From assembly GCA_963989245.1 (NCBI GenBank), contig OZ022348.1, positions 29,551,623 through 29,615,622 on the forward strand: a stretch of 64,000 bases of DNA, in the 5' to 3' direction. Positions 55,090 to 64,000 of this stretch are shown in pieces. Each line of letters starts with the position of its first letter. Within the stretch, counting starts at the first letter, position 1. Under the pieces are notes generated by a model. The model worked only from the letters and a program-made list of their open reading frames with translations, did not search any database and was not told the DNA's origin. This stretch comes from Nansenia antarctica. Taxonomy: Eukaryota > Chordata > Actinopteri > Argentiniformes > Microstomatidae. The translations under genes were made by a program, and so were the position numbers.

Positions 55090-57793
55090 AATGGAAGACG
55101 GAGGAGAATATTGAGAGAGCAGCACTCTTATTCAGGCAGCATCTTCTGCAAAATGCTGAGCACAACCCTGTCCTCCGTGTCAGACTTGACATGGAGGACA
55201 GTTCAGAAGATAAGGAGGAGTATTTTGGCTTTCTATAAGCAGCAGAACGTGAATTGGGCCAGTCCCCTGTTTGTTCACTTGATCGGTAATTTAATCTCTA
55301 GTTTCTAAATCTCTAATTTACTAGTCTACAATACATATCTCTTGTTTCAGTTACAATAAGTGTTTCGTAATGTTTAGGTGATGAAGCTGTCGGGCCGGGA
55401 GTTTCTCGGTTCTTTTTCTCAATGACAATCTCCAAACTCCAATTTGGATTTGATATCAGTCTAGGTACCTCTTTCACTTCCATATTAAATGTGCTGTTCC
55501 ATTAACACAACTGATAAACTGTTGATACATGTATTTATTTAACCATGAGTATTCACACAAGGCAGTGTCATTTGCATCAGCAACTTGGTTTTTCCCTAAT
55601 TATTAACTAAATAGGCAATGACTACTGACTACATGAATTAACACAGGCCGTTTAGAATCCATTATAAGCAACCAAACAGATAAAATAATGTATTGTGCAA
55701 CGTACTATGCAGTTTTTTGTATATGTAAGCTATACATTGCCAAACTCGTAAGCCCCTCAAGCCCCCTTCTATTAATCAGCTTCTATTTATTATTGTAGTT
55801 GTTATAGTAATATTCTTGCAGTTCTATTTCAAATGGAGTGTGATATTGTTACAAATGGCAAATAGGTGTCAGATATGACAAAAAGCACGTTTTGTGCTTA
55901 TTCATAAAAAAACTATTGTGGATGATAAATGAAACTTGTTCTCATCTCACTCCATTTTCCAGGTGGACCAGGGAAGACCCTTTTATTTGAAGGGGAGGAA
56001 AATCATTTTGTGCCATCCACTTCCAAAGTCCTGCTTGACAGTAGGCTTTTTGTGGTTGTGGGCAGAATGATTGGCCATTATTTTATCCACGGGGGTCCCA
56101 GGTTGACTGGACTGAGCCAGGCACTGTTTGACAACACTCAGCTGTCCTGTCTGGACTGCCCAGACATGGACATACGGGAAATGGTTGAGATTGTGAGTTC
56201 CATGTTTATTAAAAGATTTTCCCTCCATATCCTTGCTTATCATTTGCATTTGACGACAATGCTGTAATGGTGAACAACATTAATGTAGTTCGGGATAAGT
56301 GCCTGCTAGTACTTGAAATCAAGGGTCAACTGATTGTGTAACAACATGATAATATTTACATGTAACCTTTTAACAGGATTCGTCCTGCTTTGTTTGTTTG
56401 GTAATTCACAGCTTGATGGCCAGAGAAACCTCAGGGAGGACGAACAGCAAACCCTGCATGACCTGTGCCTGAACTGGGACCTGCCCCAACTCACTTCTGA
56501 CAATAGGAAATGGCTGGCTGAGAAGATTCTCATCCATGCAGTAGGTTTCAGTATTTGCTGTTGAATCAATTGCCCTTTGGAGATTGCTGTTGTAATCAGG
56601 TTAGGCTCATGCCTTAACCAAGGCATTGGCCATAGAAGTGGATTCTTCTTCTAATAACTATTATAAATCTTTTTCTTCTAATAACTATTATTGTAGGTCC
56701 TTGGCCGGAGAAGGAAGCAGGTGAAACAGCTGAGGAAGGGGCTGAAGGAGTGTCAGGTCCTTCACCTTTTAAAGGAAAGACCGGAGGCAGTGGAGGTTCT
56801 TCTTCCAAGATCGTCAAGCGTAAATGTGGTTCCAGAGGTATTAAAATTCATTCAAGGCATCAAATGGATCAGTGTGTACGTTTTAGTGACCATCTAGTGG
56901 TAATGTTGCGGTTGCAACCAACTGATTATTTGGCAAACATTGAATATAATATTCATAAGTATGTTTTAATTAAATTAAATCATAATTACACACTGATCAA
57001 ATATGAATGGTCAATTATTTATCCAAACAAAATTAGTACTACACAATACAGTGCATACTGGCAACTCACTTACAAATACAGTGAGCACTCGATGCCTCAC
57101 ACCAGTCAATACCTGGCCTTGTCACTCCTTGCATGTCCAAGAGTACAGTATACTCACTATGTCCCATGTTATGGAAGTGTACATGTATGACAGTTTTAAC
57201 TGGTCCTATAATCCAAATATTTTGAGTAAAATAGTCTTATTTTCATAGATGATTCTAGGGCGAATTGTGTGGCCAACAGCAGAGAGCGAAGACTCGGACG
57301 ACATCTACTCCACCAATATCTCGCTACTTGAATGCCGGTGTCGTGTGACTGGGTTCTTGAGGGAATATATTGAGAAAGATAAGTAATCGATTTGTATTGC
57401 TATTTATTCTAGACCGTTGTGTACGTGAATGTTCTGTTGTCTGACTTGCAGGTAAATTGAAATGTCCAATTGTATTCGACAGAACGTTTCAGGGAATGTA
57501 GTTACATTTTACAGCACTGTGGATGTCCAGTTGTCAAATAGTGATTTTGTTAAACGCGTGTCTTTTTTTCTGCAGCCACATCAGAAGAACTGAACCAGCT
57601 TTTGAAGTTCTGGGTAGGGTGGAGTGTTCTGCCAGAAGTACTTCATGTTGAAGTTTGCTCGGTCCAGATGCCCACTTCAGCCACATGCTCAGAACTGTTA
57701 AAGCTACCTGGTCGCTACACATCCTTCCAGGATTTTTCAAATGATCTTGTGGCTTCTGTGTCCACAACTGACACTGGATTTGGACTTCTCTAG
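55090..57793 (+). pseudogene. HECT-type E3 ubiquitin ligase-like gene, copy 3 (one splice donor changed)
   Basis: Exons 55090-55285, 55378-55464, 55963-56192, 56412-56540, 56697-56837, 57249-57378, 57576-57793. The reading frame is open in every exon, the C-lobe is full length with the catalytic-position Cys at 57686-57688, and it ends STTDTGFGLL, the usual short hydrophobic HECT tail. The one visible lesion is the donor after 57378: GTAAG in copy 2 is ATAAG here and in copy 1. If an alternative donor is used the gene could still work. This is the best-preserved copy. The substrate is unknown; the domain transfers ubiquitin through the Cys in characterised relatives. Confidence 0.68.
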
Positions 57794-58225
57794 TCACTCC
57801 GCCTGCCTGACCCCCAGCCTGTCTGCCGACCACTCCACCTGCTTGACCCCCTGCCTGTCTGCCGACCACTCCGCCTGCCTGACCCCCAGCCTGTCTGCCG
57901 ACCACTCCGCCTGCCTGACCCCCAGCCTGTCTGCCGACCACTCCGCCTGCCTGACCCCCAGCCTGTCTGCCGACCACTCCGCCTGCCTGACCCCCAGCCT
58001 GTCTGCCGACCACTCCGCCTGCCTGACCCCCAGCCTGTCTGCCTACCACTCCGGCTGCCTGTCTGCCGACCACTCCGCCTGCCTGACCCCCAGCCTGTCT
58101 GCCAACCACTCCGCCTGCCTGATCCCCTGCCTGTCTGCCAACCACTCCGCCTGCCTGATCCCCTGCCTGTCTGACTACCTGCCTGCCTGACCCCCTGCCT
58201 GTTTTACCTACCTCCAGCCTGCTTC
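57794..58225 (+). repeat. 36-bp minisatellite after HECT copy 3 (expanded)
   Basis: About eleven units against five in units 1 and 2. The antisense ORF (GRQAGGQAGGVV repeats) is a length artefact. Confidence 0.87.
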
Positions 58226-58245
58226 CCCGGACACCCCAACCCTTA

Positions 58246-59033
58246 CAATAGATCACTATTATTGTTGTACTACCTGTTCTCCGTTGTCTGCTTCTGGGTT
58301 CCGCCCTCTGGTCCTGACAGGTCTGAATACACTTACAAATGTACTGTATATATATGAATCTGTATGTACTGTTTATTAGTGTATACTACTTTCATTTAGA
58401 TGTGGCATTAGTGATTACTGTTTAGTTTCACATTGCCACTGTGTAGATGTTAATAGAACTGTCTGTAACATTGCCACTGTTTAGATTCAAATGGCAGCTT
58501 GCCCTGATGTACCCTCATGTATGCTGTCCAAATGCGCTCACATGCACAACGATGTTTACTGCTTGAAGGATTAACGAGGGGGCACAGAAACCACAGTACT
58601 TTTCTGACCAAGTAGTGTGTATAAAATAACTATCTGACCAGACAGGCCATTTCAGGACATCTCTTACCTCCTAGACCTAGGACAAATCTACTGTAATTCA
58701 CAGAGCCATAACAGGATGGAACTCTTAACCCAAGCATGTTAGTAAAACTAATTCTAGATGCACTTTCAAGAAAACAATAAAAGAGCACTTGATACAATTA
58801 ACTCTGAATGAACAGTGGATTATTTATCTCGTTTGCTGATCTGTTGTATTTCATTATTTTATTTTTATTAAAATGTATAAATGTATTTATTCTTATTCAT
58901 TTATTGTTATTATGATGTATGTTTACAATTTTTTACAAAAAATGAAATAATATTCTCTGTTGCAGTCCTTTGTCTTCAAGCGCTCCTTTTGTTTTTTTGT
59001 TTCTACTACAATCATTTCAACAACGGTGCTTTC
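58246..59033. other. Non-coding spacer after the tandem array
   Basis: AT-rich. Includes an AATAAA at about 58775. No coding motifs were recognised. It may be the original 3' flank of the HECT gene. Confidence 0.4.
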
Positions 59034-59207
59034 TCAACCCTCACCATGGCTTGTCTCCGACGCTGACGTAGACGACACTTGTCTCTTCTTATTGCTGCCC
59101 CCACACTTGGGCTTGTCTATGCAGAAATCACAAGTGCCACAGTCCTTCCTACAGAGACAAGCATCACACTTCCCACAGGAACGCTGTTTACGTTTTTCAG
59201 CCCAGAC
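59034..59207 (-). CDS. CXXC-type zinc-finger exon (MBD1-like), isolated
   Basis: On the minus strand a TCTTTCAG acceptor precedes 57 codons: VWAEKRKQRSCGKCDACLCR, then KDCGTCDFCIDKPKCGGSNK, then KRQ and a Ser-rich end with TGA. CGxCxxC followed by DCGxCxxC is the CXXC zinc-finger signature, which binds unmethylated CpG in MBD1, KDM2 and CXXC1. The usual KFGG is KCGG here, and the last two zinc ligands after KRQ are absent, so the finger may not fold fully. No other exons of the gene are recognisable nearby. Confidence 0.68.
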   Translation of the reverse strand, partial: VWAEKRKQRSCGKCDACLCRKDCGTCDFCIDKPKCGGSNKKRQVSSTSASETSHGEG

Positions 59208-59690
59208 CTGAAAGACACAATGAACAATGAGGAAGGAGGAAAATAATACAATCTTTATCAGAAAACGATGTATCCACTCACTGCAAAGTAAGTGGCTTTG
59301 GATAAAAGTGTGAACTAAATGGCATATACAGTCATGCGAAGAAAAAAATAGAACATCCCATGAAATATTTAGTTATTTTTTAAAGAAATAAGGACATATC
59401 AATATTTGGTGTTCTTTCAAGCAATGTCTAGAGATAAAGGTGATGTATACTGTTATCATTTATTTAACATATGAACAAAGCTGCCAATTCCTACTGAGGA
59501 AAAAGTCACGGCCCCAATAGCCTTTGGCTGAAGTAACATAAAAAAAATCCACATCTATTGGCCAACCAGTGCAGCGGCAATGCGCTCAAATGCACCGACG
59601 GCCTGGACTACACCTATATGGATATTTTTTTAAGCTGATATTTTCGTCCTCATTCATCTCTTGTGTGATATTGCTTAAATTAACTAACTG
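59208..59690. other. Non-coding spacer, nothing recognised
   Basis: AT-rich, with the weak Tc1-like phrase GCAATGTCTAGAGATAAAGG near 59425, too short to call. It would contain the intron upstream of the CXXC exon. Confidence 0.35.
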
Positions 59691-61408
59691 TTGGACTTGG
59701 AGGCTGAAGTTGGAGTGGAGGCTAGAGGCAGAGCAGTGGAGGATAGAAACAACGAGGAGGAACAGGGTGTAGATTACTTTGCCTGTCCTGACCCTTCATT
59801 GATGCAGGCTTTTTTAAACTACCATCCCAAACAAGAGGCTAAAAACCCTGTGGTGAGGAAGGTGTTCACCAGAGATGGAAGATGCAGGAAGTGGCTGACG
59901 TACAGTGAGGGAGGTCACAGTTTGTTTTGTTTTGTATGCCTGGCCTTCAGCAAGCCAACTGACCATGGCATTTTTACAAGTGGAATGTCCGACTGGCGCC
60001 ATGTCCACCAGAGAATTGAAGAGCACGAAAAAAGCTCTGCACACAGAAATTGTGCAGAAGCTTATTTTTTTTAATTGCTCAAAAGCTGACATTGAGCAAC
60101 TTCCGGTTTAGCATGTGAGGAGAAAGCAAGCTCGAGACGGTGGCTCCGTACTTTTTTTATCTTTAACTCGAGATATCCTTCTAAAGACACTTTTTACATA
60201 CTTCTCAGTATTGTTTAACATCTCGGGACAGTTTATCCTTGTTTTTTTTTGTTTTGTTTTTAGTCAAATGCCGGGATACGAGCTACGAAGCAACAAAACA
60301 ACTATTGCCAAATCTGACCACGCTACCAAACAGGGCGCCGCCATGACCGACAATTCCGACCCCAACCTGCCCGCGGACTTGGAGAAACTTCGCTCCGTGC
60401 TTGTCACGGATTTGGGCGCAACCATTTCCAATCTAATCAAAGAAGCTCTGACCACAGCCCTTGTCCCAATCATGTCCTCCCTGGAGTGCATAAAAAAGAC
60501 TATAGATTCTCATGGAACGGGAGGGGGGAGGTAAAGGGTATCATTTGTTTAAAAAAAGAAAAAAAACCTGAAGGGAAGAATTGTTGATGATTACTCATGT
60601 CTGTCTTGTCTACCCTTCAATAAAAATAAAAAAAAGTCTGAAGATTTAGTTTGAAGTATTGCATTAGAAGGGAAAACAAACAAGTATATCTTGCCCAAGC
60701 TTAGGACCTAAATCCCCAAAGGTAATCAATGTCATTTATTTACATGTACCACACCATCTCCGAAATCTCCTTACATTAGTACACCGGGACAGTTAATACA
60801 AGAGTTAACTTAAAATGTCTTTTTGAATAAAAAACTCAGAAACAGGTTTATCATATTTTCACATGATACAACAAGCCACTTAAAAGAACAAAACTTTTTT
60901 GATACTGTACTATTCACTCTGTGTTTTATGTTTGGTAGATGTGTTGAATAAATGTTGGAAGTATTAAAAAAATAAATAATAAGCTGACATTGAGCAACTC
61001 AGCAAAAAAAAAAAATCCGGGCAACTGGGGCCAACAGATGACAGCACACAGGGATCAAGTCAAGAAAAGGCGTCAGGTTTTGGAACGGGTAGTTGAAGTT
61101 CTCAAAGTTATAGGAAAGAGAGGCCTAAGCTACAGGCAGGTGGATAATGAGGCTGCATATACCCTGTGTGATGAGAGCATTGATCATGGCATTTATTTTT
61201 TGAAATGATCATTTTACTGGGGAAATATGATGTGTGCTTGAAAGAGCAGCTCAGCAATGTGGTAGAGAAGAGCAAAGAATTGCACACATCAACAGGAGGA
61301 TCAAGAGGCAGAGGTTCCCTCATCACTCTGCTATCTAAAACTACCATCAACTCAGCGATTGATGCGATTCATCAAATTAGATATGTTCCCTGCTTTACAC
61401 GCGAATGA
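59691..61408 (+). pseudogene. ZMYM1-like hAT transposase, interrupted and frameshifted
   Basis: 59691-60074 holds a TTF-type zinc finger: VDYFACPDPSLMQAF, FTRDGRCRKWLTYSEGG, LFCFVCLAF, then HEKSSAHRNC. The frame is lost near 60060 and an L1-like element (60102-60980) follows. Coding resumes at about 61000: MTAHRDQVKKRRQVLERVVE and KRGLSYRQVDNEAAYTL. After another shift near 61205 it continues as LGKYDVCLKEQLSNVVEKS and GRGSLITLLSKTTINSAI (to 61408). This is the N-terminal half of a hAT transposase; the catalytic core is missing. Confidence 0.75.
60102..60980 (+). mobile_element. Internally deleted L1-like element with 19-bp TSD
   Basis: Exact AAGCTGACATTGAGCAACT copies flank the insert (60083-60101 and 60981-60999). 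It begins like an L1 5' UTR, encodes an 89-codon start of ORF1 (60268-60534; MPGYELRSNKTT to CIKKTIDSHGTGG) and then jumps into a 3' UTR-like region with several AATAAA motifs, ending ATTAAAAAAATAAATAAT. ORF2 and most of ORF1 are absent. It is a retroposed deletion derivative. Confidence 0.78.
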
Positions 61409-61604
61409 TAATCCTGCGTTTATTAAGTAGGCTATTTGCCCTCTATTAAATGATTTCTTGTTTTGTTTTATTTAACCAGGAAAGGTGGGGGGAGGGATTG
61501 AGAGATTAAACACATCTTATTCAAGAGGGTCCTATCCAAGACAGGCAGCAGCAAATATTTAGCTACAGTGACATTATTTAACCTATGTTTATATTGTTGT
61601 AGCT

Positions 61605-61990
61605 CTCCAGCTACAGCATCAGAGACCCCATTCACCTTGGCAAAGAAGGCAACTTTGACCAAAGACAAGGTGGAGGAAATTCACAGGGCTGTGACCAGGT
61701 TTGTGGTCAAGGGACTGCATTCCTTTTCCACTGTGGAATCTCCCTGTTTCAGGTAAAGTGACGTGAAAACAATATTTGTTTACTTTATGTTTATAAATCT
61801 GTGCCATTAGACAATTATGTCACAAAAAAAAAAGTTTAAATGACTAATAATAAATATCCTCAAATATGTTTACAGAGAGATGACCACTGTCCTCAATCCT
61901 CACTACAAACCGCCATCCAGGGATGCTCTGTCCAATACCCTTCTTCCTGCATGGTACTCAGTTGAAAAAGAAAACCTTACTGCAAAATAG
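61605..61990 (+). pseudogene. ZBED-like hAT transposase fragment, two exons
   Basis: After a TTGTTGTAG acceptor (61594-61602), SPATASETPFTLAKKATLTK and VEEIHRAVTRFVVKGLHSFS to SPCFR end at a CAG|GTAAAG donor (about 61753). A second piece after a TTTACAG acceptor (61876) reads REMTTVLNPHYKPPSRDAL and AWYSVEKENL, with a stop near 61990. This is the segment that precedes the catalytic core in ZBED-type hAT proteins. The rest is missing. Confidence 0.62.
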
Positions 61991-62124
61991 TAACGTTGAC
62001 TGCCAAAGACGCCATTTGGCTGTATTTTTCGGGGATGGCTTTATTGACGTCTTATACACCTGGTGTGTGAATTTCAGACTTGGGTGTAATGTATTTCTGC
62101 CCCAGATGGGGGCAGCAGTTCGAT

Positions 62125-62145
62125 TTAGCTCAGATATAAAAAGCT
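62125..62145 (+). promoter_or_regulatory. TATA-like element before the piggyBac gene
   Basis: GATATAAAAAGC at about 62134-62145 lies some 35-45 bp before the ATG at 62180. It would serve a short 5' UTR. Motif only. Confidence 0.4.
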
Positions 62146-62179
62146 GGAGACGGAAGTGGCGTGTTGTGGGTTGTAGAAA

Positions 62180-63773
62180 ATGGCGAAACGAATAGCGAAG
62201 ACGAGAGGAGACAAGCATTATAAGCAGTTGACACTGGCACAGAGCTTGTCTGGCAGTGGATCTGCAAGGAGTGTGGTGCCGATCAGGTCAACTGCAAGCA
62301 GATCTGCAAGCAGATCTGGTGCAGGAGATGCGCCAAATGTTGCAGATGGTGAGAACCGGCGCAACGCGCAATGCTACACTCGTGGTATATATTAATGGTA
62401 TATATTTTCAATATTTTACAGTCCCTGAATCGAGCAGAGGACGTGCCTCAACCAGAGGGTGTGCTGCAAGGAGACGGCTGTCTTCAGAGAAAGATGCTGG
62501 TTGGGGTCAGGGTGAGTGGCAACCCACAAAGGTTCCATTCACGGCAACCCCTGGACCCCAGAATGCTGCTGCAGAGCTGGAATCTGACCTGCCGGTTGAT
62601 TTCCTGGAGCTGCTTATTACTGATGAGCTGCTGCAGCACATTGCAGATCAAACCAACCTGTATGCCCAGCAGTTTTTACAGGCACATCCCGACACTCTGC
62701 CACACTCCAGAGGGAGGTTATGGAAACCGGTGACAGTCCCAGAACTGAAACAATTCTTTGGACTCACTTTCATCACCGGTTACATAAAAAAGCCAAATCT
62801 AGAAATGTATTGGAGTGTGGATCAACAGGACGCCACTCCATACTTCAATAAAACCATGCCCAGGAACAGGTTCCAGCTCATCTGGAAGTTCCTCCACTAC
62901 AACAATAATGCATCACAGGACGCCACAGATAAAATGTATAAAGTGCGTCCTGTTTTAGATCATGTTGTAGCCAAATTCAAAGAGCTGTATCAGCCCTTTG
63001 AAAGTATCTGCATTGATGAAGGAATGATGCAGTGGCGTGGCCGCCTATCATTCAAAGTGTATAACCCTCAGAAGCCGGTGAAGTATGGAATTAAATCCTA
63101 CATACTGTGTGACTCTTATACTGGGTATTGTTTTAACATGAAGCCTTATGTTGGCCAGCATAACACACTCCCAGACACAGTGTTCTCCCTCCTTGACCGT
63201 CTCACAGGACACGGATACACACTGTACATGGACAACTTCTACAACTCTGTTCAACTGTGTGAGCAGTTGATCAAAGCCAACACCAACGTCTGCGGAACAC
63301 TGCGAAAAAACAGGGGGGAACCGCAGATCATAAGGGAGCCGACAAAGGCCGACTTGGGTGTGGAGGGGAGGCTGGTGCGGCACAATGGCAGGGTGCTGGT
63401 TATGGCATGGCAGGACAAGCGTCTGGTGAGGATGGTGACAACCTGCCACCATGACAGCATGCAGAGGGTGGAGGTGTGGCAGAAGGGGAAGAAGGAGAAG
63501 GTGGGTCAGCTCAAACCGAAGTGTGTTGTGGCATACAATGCCTGCATGAATGGGGTGGACAAACTTGAACAGAACATTGCATACTACCCATTCATTAGGA
63601 AAACACTCAACTGGTCAAAAAAGTTTGTGGCGTACTTGTTTCAGCTTTGTGTGTTCAATGCCTATGTGCTGTACAAGGCCAGGAACCCGGGGAAGTGCAA
63701 AACACACTTGGAGTTCATGAGGAGGGTGGCGAGGTCGTGGACTGAAAAAACCTATGTAGCGGAGGAGGAGTAG
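62180..63773 (+). CDS. piggyBac (PGBD4-like) transposase, two exons, about 506 aa
   Basis: Exon 1 (62180-62348, MAKRIAKTRGDKHYKQLTLA) ends at GATG|GTGAG. A 73-bp intron runs to TTTTACAG at 62421; exon 2 (62422-63773) joins in phase 1. The alternative single-exon reading from 62256 gives a less plausible N-terminus through the intron. The DDE_Tnp_1_7 domain is complete: LKQFFGLTFITGYIKKP, ICIDEGMMQW (Asp 63015), YTLYMDNFYNS (Asp 63231), NACMNGVDKLEQ (Asp 63558). These are the three piggyBac catalytic aspartates, used for TTAA-targeted cut-and-paste transposition. The ORF stops at a TAG (63771-63773) inside a GGA tract, and the usual Cys-rich tail follows out of frame. Confidence 0.82.
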
Positions 63774-63805
63774 CGGAGGAGGAGGAGGAGGAGGAGGAGG
63801 AGGGG
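63762..63805 (+). repeat. GGA microsatellite at the transposase 3' end
   Basis: Runs of GGAGGA interrupted once by GTAGC, which supplies the TAG stop. Confidence 0.85.
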
Positions 63806-64000
63806 GAGAGAGGAGGAGAGAGGAAAAGGGAGGTCCGACAAACCAGGGCAGCAAGACAGAGAGACCCAGACAGCAGGCTGGATGGCCGGATGGCCAGGCA
63901 TGAGTTGGAACGCTTAAGGCCCACCAGCAATAACACACAGCCAGCAAGAAAATGTAGGGTCTGCATTCGAAGGGGTAAAAGGAGAGAGACCAGAATGTGG
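63774..64000 (+). pseudogene. Out-of-frame C-terminal Cys-rich region of the piggyBac transposase
   Basis: After the GGA microsatellite (63762-63805), frame 2 reads VRQTRAARQRDPDSRLDGR and HELERLRP, then KCRVCIRRGKRRETRMW to the window end. A basic stretch leading into CxxC is how the C-terminal RING-like finger of PGBD4-type transposases begins. It lies in a different frame from the main ORF, so a repeat-length change in the GGA tract probably removed it. The far end is outside the window. Confidence 0.6.

Larger units (their letters stand above)
53418..58245 (+). repeat. Tandem segmental duplication, unit 3 (truncated, about 4.8 kb)
   Basis: Identical start to units 1 and 2. Homology stops at about 58245, in ACCCCAACCCTTA after the 36-bp minisatellite, where units 1 and 2 continue with TAGTGCAGCAG and unit 3 with CAATAGATCAC. 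It therefore has no recombinase gene. Confidence 0.87.

Noticed and set aside
57534..58256. 240-codon minus-strand ORF with GRQAGGQAGGVV repeats (also 32994-33668 and 45988-46548)
   Set aside because: It is antisense to the HECT last exon and the 36-bp minisatellite; its length follows repeat number and it has no domain.

Overview
This window is vertebrate nuclear DNA, almost certainly from a teleost fish. The evidence is split genes with GT-AG introns, fish-type L2-like and Rex1/Babar-like LINEs, many hAT transposons, BEL/Pao, Tc1, Harbinger and piggyBac remnants, and abundant mini- and microsatellites. An 86-bp CAGGGGAGGCTG...CTCCCCTG MITE resembles repeats I associate with salmonids and pikes, so a protacanthopterygian host is possible but unproven. 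Nothing prokaryotic (operons, CRISPR, phage) is present.

Layout. 1-4570: L2-like LINE with esterase ORF1 and EN-RT ORF2, broken by frameshifts and a stop. 5067-7660: Charlie-like hAT remnant (minus) with a second hAT fragment inside. 8330-13324: nearly complete LINE with an intact 1041-aa EN-RT ORF and a 14-bp target-site duplication. Its 5' UTR carries a 1.7-kb non-autonomous hAT (12-bp TIRs, 8-bp TSD), which itself holds a Rex1-like fragment. 13331-16163: ATF7IP-like pseudogene fragments (minus) split by a Rex1-like LINE. 16620-21157: KIAA1586-like hAT transposase pseudogene interrupted by another non-autonomous hAT (13-bp TIRs, 8-bp TSD) that carries a 22-bp satellite. 21880-22760: Tc1 and Harbinger relics. 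23345-27321: an unrecognised 14-residue-repeat coding region that splices in phase to a partial RACGAP1-like RhoGAP domain in which the arginine-finger position is glycine.

28188-58245: the core of the window, a head-to-tail segmental duplication. Unit 1 is about 13.6 kb, unit 2 is 11,646 bp, and unit 3 is truncated at about 4.8 kb. Each unit starts with a BEL/Pao pol fragment, followed by a multi-exon HECT-type E3 ligase gene. Units 1 and 2 continue into a second gene of 14 or more exons encoding two C2H2 zinc fingers, a Cys-rich/leucine region, a tyrosine-recombinase (integrase-like) domain with Arg, Lys, Arg, His and Tyr in order, and an acidic C-terminal tail encoded by an array of in-phase exons. 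The array has different copy number in the two units (predicted proteins about 1079 and 907 aa, both open throughout). The three HECT copies each carry different lesions. A 30-bp micro-inversion, a shared MITE and private LINE insertions give the order of events: units 2 and 3 are sisters.

58250-64000: a lone CXXC zinc-finger exon (minus), a ZMYM1-like hAT transposase interrupted by an internally deleted L1-like element with a 19-bp TSD, a ZBED-like hAT fragment, and a two-exon piggyBac transposase with its DDD triad, whose C-terminal Cys-rich tail is knocked out of frame by a GGA microsatellite.

Most genes here are selfish elements and do not form a pathway. The possible exception is the co-duplicated HECT ligase and zinc-finger/tyrosine-recombinase gene pair. 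Exon boundaries were placed by eye from splice consensus and reading phase; family names come from remembered motifs, not from database searches.
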